Source: Cephalopachus bancanus (taxonomy: Eukaryota; Chordata; Mammalia; Primates; Tarsiidae). From it: a stretch of 64,000 nucleotides of DNA. Positions 22,707 to 34,311 of this stretch are shown piece after piece; the stretch's first letter is position 1; the number at the start of each line of letters is the position of its first letter. The notes beneath the pieces were generated by a model. It was not told the origin of the DNA. It made no database searches and saw nothing but the letters and a program-made list of their open reading frames with translations. The translations under genes were made by a program, and so were the position numbers. The stretch is from the NCBI GenBank assembly GCA_027257055.1, contig JAPVLO010000153.1, forward strand, positions 3,658,001-3,722,000, read 5' to 3'.

Positions 22707-23696
22707 GTGAATTGTCTTCTCCACATATCCATTAGCAGAGTGCATGCTCGGTACCAAAGGGTGGTGTGATGCGAGCTCTCTTTCCTGCTGTTCTCGTAGT
22801 TTCCTGTGTGGCTGTGATATAGAAGGTGGGATAAGGCACATCGGTTCTCCAGGAGTACTTTCCTCTAATCGCCACCTTTTAAAGCTTCTCAGCAGTGTTT
22901 GTCACACCCTGCTTTCCGTTTGCATGTCTTGTCACTTACGATTAAACTAAACACAAGTTTTTCCATTTTTAATGCTGCTATGCTTCTGTGCCTCTGGTAA
23001 GTTTGATCGTCGTGTTCTGGGATGGGAGGGTAAGAGTTCTTGTGATTCCCTTTGGACTTTCCCCACACTAACACATGCCTTACACTGTACTGCACTGTCC
23101 GAGGTGGTAGTGTAAGATTCTTGAGCTTGTCTCTTTTAAATGCTGACTGAATAACCCATTGTCTTAGAAGAAATTTATGTGTTTACCCCTACTATGATCA
23201 GCTTCATTCTAAAGCATCTTAAAATGCAGTTTCTTTTAAAAGCTCTCATAGGCATATGCAGGCTTGTCTAATGACTTAAGACTGTGTTTTCTCTATAGAC
23301 AGAGATATAGATAGGCTGATTTAAATCCAATGAAATGATCAAAAATATTTAGCATACTTATTTATAGTTTCCCACTCTTTTCTCCCTAGCTTCAAGCTTT
23401 TAGCTGATAAAGAGATCAGACCAGTACAAATGTATAAATAAGCACATTATAATTTGCGAACTCTAGGTTGTATCAGTCACTAAGACCCAACAGTCTTTCC
23501 ATTGTAGGAATCTTGTCCTTTTTCCCCCCTCTTCTTTTGATCTTTTTAGTAGTAGTAGTAGTAGTTTGTCAGTAATAGGAAAAAAGTGTTCCTTGTTATG
23601 GTTCTCAAATTTGGGGTAAAGAGTAGAAGACAGACTGAAGCTGTATTTCACTGTTATTGAGTAACTAACTCTTCTCCCTCCCTCCCGTCCTGTCAG

Positions 23697-23859
23697 TCTC
23701 CAGCCAGTGACTTGCTTGCATCAGACATCTTTGCTCCTCCCATCTCAGAACCTCCAGGCCAGACATCACCCACAGGACAATCTGCAACCCTACAGACAAA
23801 CCCTCTGGATCTCTTCAAAACAAGTGCTTCTGCCCCAGTGGGGCCTCTTGTGGGTCTAG
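23697..23859 (+). CDS. DAB2: DAB2 coding exon 10 (residues 448-502)
   Basis: The 163-nt exon enters in phase 0 after acceptor CTGTCAG and leaves in phase 1 at a GTAGGT donor. It encodes SPASDLLASDIFAPP and LQTNPLDLFKTSA, ending in PVGPLVGL plus a split glycine. It is proline- and serine-rich and presumably unstructured, like the human counterpart. The substitutions against human (such as SPAS for SSAN) do not break the frame. Confidence 0.94.
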
Positions 23860-24514
23860 GTAGGTACCTAGAGATAGAGTTAGGTATGGCTCTGTTGTTT
23901 TCTCTTATAAAGTGACTATGTGTAAGAGAAAGACACTTTGTATCCATAGAAGGGTCCACAGGCATAAGATCTGAGCAGCCTAGGGAGCTCCTCTCCCTCT
24001 GTTACTCCTGTACAAGCCCGCTCCCATTTGATACTCTTGACGTGAACTGAAATTTGGTTTCTTGAGCTGGCGATGCAAGCAATCTGTTTTCAGTATTGCA
24101 CTTACCTGAACCAACTGGGAATGGTATCCTGGAAGACAGTTGTAAGGGATTCTGAAACTCACACCACCTTCAGTGGCAAAAGGGGGTTGAGATGAGAGAG
24201 CCTCTTCCATCATATGTAGTAACGTGCATGTCTTTCATGTTATTTGCCATAATAGGTCAAAGGTCTATGTTCTATCAACATTCATATCCCTCTTGGAAGG
24301 GATACATATGAAAAAGTATAAGTCATAATGTGAACGTGCTAGGTCCTGGGCCCAGCTATGTTCCTAGGCATAGGGTAATGGTGGGGCAGGCGTACATCCT
24401 GATCAGTCTCTGAATACTTCAGCCTTAGCAGCTCCCTGCCAATATTTTGGCCAGCTTGACTGTCATGCTAGAGCTAGAACATAAGTCCTAGAAAGCCAAA
24501 GTTGAAAAGCACAC

Positions 24515-24803
24515 AGCCAGGCTCAGTGGCTCAGCCTGTAATCCCGCGTCTTGGGAGGCTGAGGTGAGTGGATTGCCTGGGCCCGCGGGTTCGAGACCCT
24601 CCTGGGCAACTTGGCGAGACCTCATCTCTACAATAAATAAAAAATCAGCCGGGCATGGTAGCTCACGCCTGTAGTTCCAGCTACTTGGAAGTCTGCAGCG
24701 GAAGGATCGCCAGTGCCCAGCAGGCGAGGCTGAGAGTGGCCACTGCACTCCAGTCAGGGCGACAGAGTGAGACTCCAACTCAAAAAAAAAAAAAGAAAAG
24801 AAA
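24515..24803 (+). mobile_element. Alu, strepsirrhine type
   Basis: Begins GCCAGGCTCAGTGGCTCAGC; A tail with AAAAG repeats; flanked by GAAAAGCACACAG and GAAAAGCACAGAG. Confidence 0.94.
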
Positions 24804-25210
24804 AGAAAAGCACAGAGACAAGGGAAGAGATGGAATTTTATAAGATACCTAGGATGTATTGGTACTCTTATTCACAAACAGCCATTAACTCATGTGAGCC
24901 ACTAACCACTCTGTGTGAGGATGATGGGAAGGCCACTTATCTGAGGACTGGCTCTGCTATTCTTCCACAGCCTCCACTTCTTTTCAGACTCATGGTACAT
25001 TTTCAGAAACTCTGACAATAGTCTTTGCTGTCCTGCTGGGGACTCTCTTTATTTTATTGCTTCTTGGCATCTCTACAAACTCCAAATAGACTCTGACTTG
25101 GGAGGTAGAAGACTATAGATAAAGAAGGACTCTCCTCCCCTTTGGTAAAATTTGATCAGGGATCTTGGCTTTCTCTGCCTCCTATAGTCAATCATTAGGA
25201 TCCTAATTCT

Positions 25211-25238
25211 CTCTCTCTCTCTTTCTCTCTCTCTCTGC
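25211..25238. repeat. (CT)n tract
   Basis: Short CT repeat with a TTT interruption in DAB2 intron 10. Confidence 0.9.
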
Positions 25239-26939
25239 TGTTTTCCTTCAAAGGAAAATATTTTGATTCTTTTACAAGAATCAAATCTGGAGTAGGATGG
25301 CCAGGGGGATCGTTACCTAACTGCTGAGTGGCTGAAATCCATGTGGATGTGAGAAGCTAGCTTGTCCCAGGTCTTTGCTCATCTCGATTTATACCATCAA
25401 GAGACTCTCCCCAAACTCTTTGTCTCCTGGAGGCATCTTCCTTACTGCATCACTTTCTTTCCTGCACCCCCAAGTCGAGCTGGTTGGTGCCTTACCCTTG
25501 CAGAAGAGCAGAGAACTTGCAATGCAATGTCTGCAACTAGATCACATCACAGGGCTTTGGATCTAATATCAATGCCCTGAAGAATTTTTACAGCCAATAT
25601 TTAACAAGTCAGCCTGAAAATACAGCTGGACCCTATAACTGTTTATTTATTCAGACGAAGTGAAGCTTTTTGGCGAGGTGCCCCTGTGGAGGCCTTGGGG
25701 TATACAACGGCAGAATACTGATGATTCTTCCAAGTTTGGATATGGGACTCAGACTGAGCCCTACAGTATAATCCCTGTCCACTAGCAGCAATCCTCAGCC
25801 AAACCATGGAAGGTTGTAGGTCTGGCTTCCGCTAGACCCAGCTGGGGGACTGTCTCCCCTGGAGAAGTGGGGAGGTGGGGGTGGGGAGAGGGTATTGAAG
25901 GAGGCTGAGCCCTCAGCTTCTACTTGCTACCCTGTATTTTAATCTAGCTTCAGAAGGTAATAAAATTGATGTTTTATACTCATGCTCCTTTTTTTCCCTC
26001 TGTCCTCTACTTTCTCCAGGTATGCCTTAAATTTCTTGAAATACAATGTGTGGAATCTAGTGGGTGGGAGTGAAGATTTGCATAAGTATAGCCTGAGAGA
26101 GCCTTGAATTTCTGGCAAATATATTTTTCTCTTTTGCAAACACCACTTTCACTAATACGATCTATGACCAAAACTATGTGTTTTCCTAAGGAAAGACAAG
26201 TAGTCCATCATGAAAAATGATAAAATTCTACCAGAATGTCTCTCTCCAACTGGTAGACATCTATAGTGAGTAATCCATCGTCTGTTAATAAAACTTAAAT
26301 AGATTTGTTTTAAAATGCTTGCAATAACTTTGTTCAAACTAAATTCACTTTTAGAGCCTGTATTATAGAATCTGAGAGAAATTTACCCTTGATTTATTAT
26401 GAAAGGAGTATATTCTTTAGTGCAAATGAAGTCTAATTTCTGTGTTAGTGAAATAAGTATTTGAATTTACATACCATTTTAAAATAAAAAGAGTCCTGTG
26501 CCTTCCTGCCAAGGAGGCAGAATGGGCAGATAAGGTGCTGGATTTTCTGGATTTAGAGCCAGTGTGCCTGACTTTCACTCTCTAATGTCACAGACTAACT
26601 TCCTAATTTTAATTAATGTTCTTGTACCCAATTTTCTCACCTCCAAAATAAGCATGTTGACAGTAAAATAGCCTTTTCTGAGCCCCACTACTCTCTGTAT
26701 GTGAGTACCCCATATGTATTCATGGCCAGATGGTCAGTGTCCATGATTAAAGGGTGGAGTCAAGGAGAACCAATATCCCATACTAAGATCTAAGACAGAA
26801 TGTCATGCTCCATCAGTCCTAAATACCATTGTCAAAGCAAAGTATTTCTCACTCTGGAATCAAAAACATTCCTAATCAAGTTTGAAGGCCTTTTCTCAGT
26901 TGAATTAGAAAACTTTCATAACTAAAGAATGCTGAACTT

Positions 26940-27232
26940 AACCAGGTGTGGTGGTTCATGCTTGTAATCCGAGCGTTTTAGGAGACAAAGGTGAGAGGAT
27001 TGCCTGAGCCCAAGATTTCGAGACCAGCCTGAGCAACTTGGCAAGACGTCATCTCTACAATAAATAAAAAAATTAGCCAGGCGTGGTGATGCATGCCTGT
27101 GGTTCCAGCTACTTGGAAGGCTGAGGCGGAAGGATTGCCTGAGCCCAGCAGTGGCCAGCGGTAGTCATGAGCGTGCCACTGCACTCAGCCTGGGCAACAG
27201 AGTGAGACTCCAACTCAAAAAAAAAAAAAAAA
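26940..27232 (+). mobile_element. Alu
   Basis: Begins ACCAGGTGTGGTGGTTCATG, ends in A22; AATGCTGAACT flanks both ends. Confidence 0.94.
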
Positions 27233-28193
27233 AAAAATGCTGAACTCTAAGTCTCAAAGCAAGTAGATTTCAAGAGTAGAGCATCTCTCAACAACGTGAG
27301 GCTGAAATATGTTTTTTGTTTTGTTGTTGTTGTTAGTGGTGACAGTTTAACTGAATCGCTAATACATTTGGGAAGAGGGAGGGAAGAAAAATGCCCTCAA
27401 TATTAGAACAAGATGTAGGCCATGAGCCTTTCAAGAAGAGGGCAATCATTGGAGAGACTGGGTTCTGGCGTTTTAACTAATTCATGCTGAACACGGCAGA
27501 GCTGCAGGAGATGGAGCCCTCATTCAGCACAAAATCAGATGCTCTGACACAGGCCATTAACTACCTTGAGATTTTTGTTTCCTATTGTCCTCTTTTCCTC
27601 CCTTTCTCTTTTAAATACTCGTTTCTAACTTCTGGCAAGGTTTAGTGAATGACACATGGCAGGAAGCACTTTTATTTGAAACAGACCTCCCAGGATAACA
27701 GCCTTTCTTCCATTTTTACATATAAAAGTCTAAAACTATCTTGGCATTAGCCAAACTTTATCTTCCCTTTATATAGCTGTGTCAACCTTGGCAGCATTCA
27801 AAAGTGAGGAAACTTTGAACTGGTTTCTTCAGGATGCAAGCATGTTGAGGCCGTATGCACATGTGCGACCCCTGGTTTCCATAAGACTCCAGACATGAGC
27901 CAGCTGCCGAATGAAAAGACCAAATCCATGACTCAGAAAGCCCAATGGGATTATCTTAATTAACTACTTCATAATCAGCGTGACTTGTATTTGTAAATGT
28001 ATTCATTCGACAAATAAGTTCCTGTTATTGACCGGCACTGTACTAGTTGTTTAAGATATATCAGACACATCAGACGACTAGTGTCTGTATGATAAAGGCT
28101 CAATTTTCCTGAACTAAGATCAACTTTTCATGACTAAGTACTTACAGACTGCATTACACTTCTAATGAGGAATGTTAAAAAGACGTGATAGAA

Positions 28194-28456
28194 ATCCCGC
28201 GCCTTTGGGAGGCTGAGGTGAGTGGATTGCCTGAGCCCGTGGGTTCGAGACCCACCTAGGCAGTGAGACCTCATCTCTACAATAAATCAAAAAATCAGCC
28301 GGGCGTGGTAGCGCATGCCTGTAATTCCGGCTACTTGGAAGGCTGAGGCGGAAGGATCGCCGGAGCCCAGCAGGTTGAGGCTGCGGTGGCCGGGAGCAGC
28401 CACTGCACTCCAGTCTGGGTGACAGAGTGAGACTCCAACTCAAAAAAAAAAAAAAA
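28194..28456 (+). mobile_element. Alu, 5'-truncated, strepsirrhine type
   Basis: Starts at TCCCGCGCCTTTGGGAGG, lacking about 28 nt of the head, yet has an intact target duplication AAGACGTGATAGAAA on both sides. Truncation therefore happened at integration. Confidence 0.93.
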
Positions 28457-28484
28457 AGACGTGATAGAAAGAAAATGGGCTCCA

Positions 28485-28808
28485 AGCCAGGCGATGGCTC
28501 ACTCCTGTAATCTCCATACTTTGGGAGGCAGAGGCGAGAGGATTGCCTAAATCCAGGGGTTTGAGACCAGCCTGGGCAACTTGGCAAGATCTCATCTTTA
28601 CAATAAATCAAAAAATTAGCTGGGTATGGTGGCGCATGCTTGTGGTTCCAGCTACTTGGAAGGCTGAGATGGAAGGATCACCTGAGCCCAGCAGGTCAAG
28701 GCTTTGGTGGCCATGTGCGTGCCACTGCACTCCAGCCTGGGCAACAGAGTGAGACTCCTACTCAAAAAGAAAGAAAGAAGGAAGGAAGGAAGGAGGGAAG
28801 GAAGGAAG
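28485..28808 (+). mobile_element. Alu with GGAA-rich tail
   Basis: Begins GCCAGGCGATGGCTCACTCC; the tail decays into (GAAA)n and (GGAA)n; AAATGGGCTCCAA flanks both ends. It lies 28 bp downstream of the previous Alu. Confidence 0.93.
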
Positions 28809-29065
28809 GAAATGGGCTCCAAAATGTGACCAACATTTGCATGCTTGCTGTACAGTATGCTCATGAATCTTTACAGCGATTTAATCTCTCAGAGCTTTTA
28901 TCCTTCCCATGTGGGCCCCAGGGCTGGATGGAGGTGTTTGCCATGTGGATGTTTTTAAATGCTTCCCTCACCCCTCCCCTTCCCGCCCCAGAGTTGTGTT
29001 TTCTGAAATTCAAGAATACTCTCCAAGACTATCTCCTCATGGGTACTTTCTTTCTCTCCGGTCAG

Positions 29066-29695
29066 GTGCTGTACCAGTCACACTCCCTCAGGCAGCACCA
29101 TGGAGCACAGCCTCGCTGGTCTTCAACCAGTCTTCAGTGGTTCCAGGAGCCATGATGGGGGGTCAACCTTCAGGTTTTGGTCAGCCTGTTGTTTTTGGTA
29201 CAAGCCCAGCTGTTCCAGCTTGGAACCAGCCTTCATCTTTTGCAGCCTCCACTACCCCTCCAGCGCCTGCCGTTTGGGGTCCTTCTGCATCTGTGGCACC
29301 CAATGCTTGGTCAGCAACGAGCCCTTTGGGAAATCCTTTTCAGAGCAATATTTTTCCAGCTCCTGCCATGTCCACTCAGCCCCCTTCCATGCTCTCTTCT
29401 CTCCTGGCCGCTCCTCCTCAGCCACCTCCCAGAATCGGCCCTGCCAAGGACATTTCCAGTGATGCCTTCACAGCCTTAGACCCGCTTGGGGATAAAGAAG
29501 TCAAGGAAGTGAAAGAAATGTTTAAGGACTTCCAACTGCGGCAGCCTCCTGCTGTGCCCGCACGGAAGGGAGAGCAGACTCCCGCTGGGACCTCAGGTGC
29601 CTTCTCCAGTTATTTCAACAGCAAAGTTGGCATTCCTCAGGAGAACGCAGACCATGATGACTTTGATGCTAACCAACTATTGAACAAGATCAATG
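29066..29695 (+). CDS. DAB2: DAB2 coding exon 11 (residues 502-712)
   Basis: The 630-nt exon enters in phase 1 after acceptor CTCCGGTCAG and leaves in phase 1 before GTAAGC. It encodes the Pro/Ser/Ala-rich middle with VTLPQAAPW, LGNPFQSN (NPF) and ISSDAFTALDPLG. It then encodes the conserved helix EVKEMFKDFQL, the proline-rich PPAVPARKG and the acidic SKVGIPQENADHDDFDANQL. In human DAB2 that C-terminal stretch lies in the myosin VI binding region. The sequence reads open past the donor, but the downstream codons are intronic because the next exon restores human-like NEPPKPAPRQ across the junction. Confidence 0.95.
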
Positions 29696-30095
29696 GTAAG
29701 CTACTCACCACTTTGCCAGCTGTACCAACAAATATTTCCACTGCCGTGGCCCATTTCTAAGGACTGACCCAATGCTGCCCTCTAGTGACAGTTCTTAAAA
29801 GGGCTGCCAAGAGCTCTTGAAATGGGATGGGTGGTGGCTCGCACCCATGTTCCATGGCCTTAAATGAAGACATCCTGAATCTCTTCCACTTCAGATAAAC
29901 ATGCATGGCTTTCTCTCCTGAGAAGGGGTAAGCTTGCTGTAGTAATTATTGGGAGTCCTAGTATTTATTTGGGAATTTTGTTCCACTGATGTAAATTTTT
30001 AAAGTATGGAACTAAATGTCAAAAAGTTGACTAGGGGACTGGCCCATATTTGAGAAAAGTTTGTCTACTAATTGCTTGGATTCTTTGCTTTCCAG

Positions 30096-30205
30096 AACCA
30101 CCAAAGCCAGCTCCCAGACAAGGTGCCCTGCCAGTTACCAAATCTGCTGACAATGCGTTTGAGAACCCTTTCTCTAAAGATTCTTTCAGTTCATCACAAG
30201 CCTCT
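30096..30205 (+). CDS. DAB2: DAB2 coding exon 12 (residues 712-748)
   Basis: The 110-nt exon enters in phase 1 behind TTTGCTTTCCAG and ends in phase 0 before GTAAGT. It encodes EPPKPAPRQ (residues 712-720), which resembles the SH3-binding motif through which DAB2 is reported to contact Grb2. It also encodes an NPF motif at 735-737 within DNAFENPFSKDSF. An Alu begins only 27 bp downstream of the donor. Confidence 0.95.
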
Positions 30206-30232
30206 GTAAGTATCAGCTGTTAGAAAGTACAG

Positions 30233-30533
30233 CCTGTAATCCCAGCACTTTGGGAAGCTGAGGCGAGTGGATTACCTGAGGCCACAGCTTTGAGACCAGC
30301 CCGGGCAACTTGTCGAGACCTCGTCTCCACTATTAAAAAAAATAAAAATTAGCCGAGTGTGGTAGCGCGAGCCTGCAGTTCCGCCTACTTGGAAGGCTGA
30401 GACGGAAAGATAGCCGGAGCCCAGCGGGACAACGCTGGGGTAGCCATGAGTGGGCCACTGCCGTCCAGCCTGGGCAATGGAGTAAGACTCCAACTCGAAT
30501 GAATGAATGAATGAATGAATGAATGAATGAATG
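30233..30533 (+). mobile_element. Alu, 5'-truncated, with (GAAT)n tail, just after DAB2 exon 12
   Basis: Starts at CCTGTAATCCCAGCACTT without the Alu head and ends in about nine GAAT units. GTACAG occurs at both borders. It begins 27 bp after the exon 12 donor. Confidence 0.9.
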
Positions 30534-30809
30534 TACAGGCCGCATACAGCTGCCGCCTCCTGAGTTTACCATGCGTTTATAATAACTTTCTGATGGTAAA
30601 GCATGTTTGACTAGGATTTATCATTGAGAACGTTCACAGTATATACCTTCATTTAAACTGGGGAAAGATTATTTTTATAGGAAAACCTATCTTCTGAATT
30701 TGAAAAATAATATCATATAGCAAACGCCTTTTGTATCTCACTGACTCGAAGATTTTTGGGAGAAAATCTAGTTGAAATACTATCTTTAAAGTCTTTCAAA
30801 TATTCAAGT

Positions 30810-31437
30810 TTTGTTGTTTGTTTTCTGGTTTTGCGGGGAGGGGAGTCAGAATCACACTCTGTTGCTTTGGCCAGAGTGCAGTGGGATATTCACAGCTACC
30901 TCAGCCTCAACCTGTGAGCTCAAGCGATCCTTCCACCTCAGCTTTCCAAGTAGCTGGAACCACAGTCACATGCCACCACCCATCTAATGTGTTTTTTTGT
31001 TTTGTTTTAATTATTTATCCCCGGGCTCGGCGGCTAAGCCTGTAATCCCACACCTTTGGGAAGCTGAGGTGAGTGGATTGCCTGAGCCCGCGGGTTCGAG
31101 ACCCTCCTGGGCAACTTGGCGAGACCTCATCTCTACAATAAATCAAAAAAATTAGGCGGGTGTGGTAGCACGTGCCTGTAGTTCCAGCTACTTGGAAGGC
31201 TGAGGTGGAAGGATCGCCAGAGCCCAGCAGATCGAGGCCGTGGTGGCCAGGAGGGGTCACTGCACTCCAGCCTGGGCGACAGTGAGACTCCAACTCAAAA
31301 ATATATATATATATTTATTATAGAGACAAGGTCTTGCCAAGCTGTCCAGGCTGGTCTCAAATCCCAGGGCTCAGGCAATCCTTTTGGTTCCCTCTCCCAA
31401 ACTGCTAGGATAACAGGTGTGAGCCACTGTGCCCTGC
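30810..31437 (-). mobile_element. Older Alu, antisense, split by a younger Alu
   Basis: The tail and right-monomer side covers about 30810-31015 (TCAGAATCACACTCTGTTGC...), the head side 31310-31437 (TTATAGAGACAAGGTCTTGC...GAGCCACTGTGCCCTGC). The interior is occupied by the Alu at 31019. Confidence 0.88.
31019..31305 (+). mobile_element. Alu, strepsirrhine type, nested
   Basis: Begins CCCCGGGCTCGGCGGCTAAG and ends CTCAAAAATATATATATA, inserted in opposite orientation into an older Alu. Confidence 0.93.
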
Positions 31438-31709
31438 TGAATATTTCAGCTCTTAATTTTCCACCAAGGGGTTCTGTAGTGTATAAAAATAATACTTCCC
31501 ATTTGGGGAAGGCAAATGTGATTAATCTGAACTTTGATTTTATACATCATCATCTACAAGCAGGTGGGCACAAATCATTGTAGACCCATACAATGTCTGC
31601 TTGGCCTATGACCTAAGTAATTTTTAAAGGAACTTGGGAAGTCTTAATTGCAGATTTTTTTCTTATGACTATAATTATATTTATTGACTGGATGGTTTTA
31701 ACTCCTTAG

Positions 31710-31780
31710 GTGGTTTCTCCTCAACCTGTTTCTTCTGATATATATAGGGATCCTTTTGGAAATCCTTTTGCCTAACTTCT
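31710..31780 (+). CDS. DAB2: DAB2 coding exon 13 with stop codon (residues 749-769)
   Basis: The exon begins after acceptor ACTCCTTAG and encodes VVSPQPVSSDIYRDPFGNPF plus Ala, then TAA at 31773-31775. The C-terminus combines DPF (762-764) and NPF (766-768) motifs. The exon continues 5 nt past the stop and ends at a GTAAGT donor at 31781, so the 3'UTR sits mostly in a separate exon, as in human DAB2. The total coding length is 2,310 nt including the stop. Confidence 0.95.
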
Positions 31781-32537
31781 GTAAGTAAAAGATCCTATTA
31801 AACATGGCACAGGGTATAATGGGTGAAATTTAAATTTTAGAATTGGAAAGAGGGTAAATATGTATAATTTAGGAAGAACAGACATGGAAAGCTATACTTA
31901 GGCTGAGCACTTAAGAATAGAATTCTTAAACACATCAAAAAATAGTAATGTACCCATGGAGATGTGGATTTCTGTCTTATCGTATGTTTTTGATTTTTCA
32001 TTCCTGTGTGGTAGTAAAACTCAAAATAACACATAACAGCCTTCTAGCCCTTTTACTTTTATAGTGAAATGATTGCAAAGCGTCCTAGCAAGAACTTGGT
32101 TTCCTATCAAAGGTTCAAATTCCAAAGACCTTCTGAAGCTGCCACACAAGTCAGTTAAAATAATGATGATCACAACTCTGGTGCCATTTATTTCTTTGTG
32201 TGCAATCTCAAAGTTCACTCTGAAATTCTCTGAACAGTATTAAATTTAGAGGTTTTACCAACTGATAAATAGCTCATAAGCAATAGAAAATTCAAAATGA
32301 ATCTGAATATTGATGCTTCTTTGTCTAGTGGACTTTATCCTGGATAAGTTCTTAAGAATAATCATCTATGCAACCCTGTGGGGGTTCAGTATAACCCTTT
32401 CTTTCTCAGCAGCAAGTGGCAGCAGCTTTGTTCTGATCATAAGAGACTGAATTTAGTAAGGAAAAGGAGGCATATCTCCATTTTAGAGAAGGTGGGGCAC
32501 AGCTGGTAGGGGTAGAACAATAGAAAGAATGAAAAAA

Positions 32538-32838
32538 CCAGCTGGGCTTGGTGGCTCAGCCTGTAATCCCAGCACTTTGGGAGGCCGAGACAAGTGGATT
32601 GCCTGAGCCTGTGGGTTCGAGACCAACCCGGGCAACTTGGTGAGACCTCATCTCTACAATAAATTTTTTAAAAAAATTAGCCGGGCATTGTAGTTCCAGC
32701 TATTTGGGAGGCTGAGGCAGAAGGATCACTTAAATTCAGCAGGTCGATGCTGGGGTGGCCGTGAGCGTGCCATTCACTCCAGCCTGGGCAATGGAGTAAG
32801 ACTCCAACTCAAAAAAAAAAAAAAAGAGAGAGAGAGAG
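32538..32838 (+). mobile_element. Alu with GA-repeat tail
   Basis: Begins CCAGCTGGGCTTGGTGGCTC; tail A17 then (GA)n; AGAATGAAAAA flanks both ends. A stretch of the right monomer head is missing after GCCGGGCATTGTAG. Confidence 0.93.
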
Positions 32839-33413
32839 AGAATGAAAAACCTGCAAACATTTTACTTACTCTTGCCTCATCCAAGCAGAACTTCTGTGCT
32901 ATGACTTGACCCATCTTGAATTTGTTTTTAAATAGATATACATCTTAAATGATAAGATTGAGTTTTTATGCATTTAGATTAATCTCCTTCCCCAGTCCTA
33001 CAATTACTGTTTCTTACGGTACCCTTCCTTAAATTCTGCTTCAGAGAACTATGTAAGTTAAAAAATGCTAATTCTTGAGCCCTATCCCAGTCCTAAGGAT
33101 GTTCTCTTTGGCACTGAGGATTAGCTTCTTCTTTAGCAAGAGTCTAATGATTCTAATAAAGCAGTGTAATAGATCTTAAGAGGTAGAAGTCTCAGCAGAG
33201 ACTCATTCTCACCCTTCACTGAAGGGGAGGCATACCCATACACATAGAAAGGAATAAACTACACTAGGAGTCAAGACAGATTGTTTGGACTAAATTGAAT
33301 TAACTAGATTTTGGAGGCCTTTTCTTCTTCAGGCTATGAAGGCAGGATAGTTTAGGTCAATCTGCTAAATTAGTAGATTGGGAGAACTATCATGGGAGAA
33401 AACGGCTAACATA

Positions 33414-33741
33414 ATTATAATAAAATACATATATATAAATTATAATTATTATTTGAGTCAGAGTCTCACTCCGTCGCCCAGGCTGGAGTACAGGGGCACA
33501 TTCATGGCCATGATAGCCTTGACCTGCTGGGCTCAGGCACTCCTTCTGCCTCTGTCTCCTGAGTAGCTGGGACTACAGAAGCAAGCAACCATGCCCAGCT
33601 AAATTTTTAATTTATTATAGAGGCAAGGTCTCACCATGTTGCTTGCCGAAGCTGGTCTCAAACCGCTGAACTCAGGAATTTTCTCTTGCCTCCACCTCCC
33701 AAAGTGTTGGGATTATAGGCATGAGCCGCCATTCCCAGCCT
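33414..33741 (-). mobile_element. Older Alu, antisense
   Basis: AT-rich tail, then GAGTCAGAGTCTCACTCCGT, ending GCCGCCATTCCCAGCC; flanked by GGCTAACAT and GGCTAACCT. Confidence 0.91.
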
Positions 33742-33754
33742 GGCTAACCTTATT

Positions 33755-33870
33755 GAATATTTGTGTTTATCACTTTATTACATGTTCTACATGTATTACC
33801 TTGTTCAATCCTCACATCAACCCTAAGAAATACTGTGACTGACATTTTTAATAATGACCTGATAATCAGT
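33755..33870 (-). mobile_element. MIR fragment, antisense
   Basis: TTCTACATGTATTACCTTGT, TCAATCCTCACATCAACCC and following bases match the reverse of a MIR core. Confidence 0.6.
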
Positions 33871-34305
33871 ACATTTATATTTACTTCAAAAATTCTTACC
33901 ACAGGTTTCTTTTTCCTTCTCCATACTGCTGTAGGAACTTGGTCTGCTGACAATCCAGAGGAACAAAAAGGTTGGCCTTAGTAGTCAAGGACAAAGCTAA
34001 TAGCCAGACATGTCCTGATCTCTGCCCTTGTTCCAGCTTTGACATATTATTTGTTGTGTTATTTTTTTGTTGCCTCTTTCACTTGTAAAATGCCTTTCAC
34101 TTTCTGTCTAGGTTAAAGCTAAACTGAATCTATGGCTTTAAGTAAATTAAGATCCTGAACTCTCTAGCTTAAATGTAAATGAAGTACAGTAGTTTCCCTA
34201 TGGAACCCTTGTCTATTGTGTCCCTAGAGTCTTCTAGAACACTCTACCTTCTACCCTTTGGATGGAAGATACAGCCCCTACAGCCCTTCATATCATAAAG
34301 TTTTG

Positions 34306-34311
34306 AATAAA
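34306..34311 (+). terminator. Candidate proximal polyadenylation signal in the DAB2 3'UTR
   Basis: AATAAA in TTTTGAATAAATTTTC, with GTTGTTCGAGGGTTCTGTTTTGG downstream split across about 20-45 nt as a possible GU-rich element. Use would give a 3'UTR about 1.3 kb shorter. It is a sequence-only call. Confidence 0.35.

Larger units (their letters stand above)
23860..29065 (+). other. DAB2 intron 10 (5.2 kb)
   Basis: It contains four Alu copies and a CT-rich tract at 25211-25238. The single-copy stretches 24810-26930 and 27240-28180 show no gene I recognise. Around 25590-25990 there is mildly GC-rich sequence ending near an AATAAA (25959), without a convincing long frame. Confidence 0.6.

Noticed and set aside
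25590..25990. Possible old processed pseudogene ending at an AATAAA in DAB2 intron 10
   Set aside because: No poly(A) tract or target duplication is visible and no protein family could be recognised in translation.
28909..29760. A 283-codon open frame that runs from upstream of DAB2 exon 11 to beyond its donor
   Set aside because: Only 29066-29695 matches DAB2; the upstream and downstream codons are intronic. The acceptor (GTCAG) and donor (GTAAGC) and the joined human-like protein fix the boundaries.
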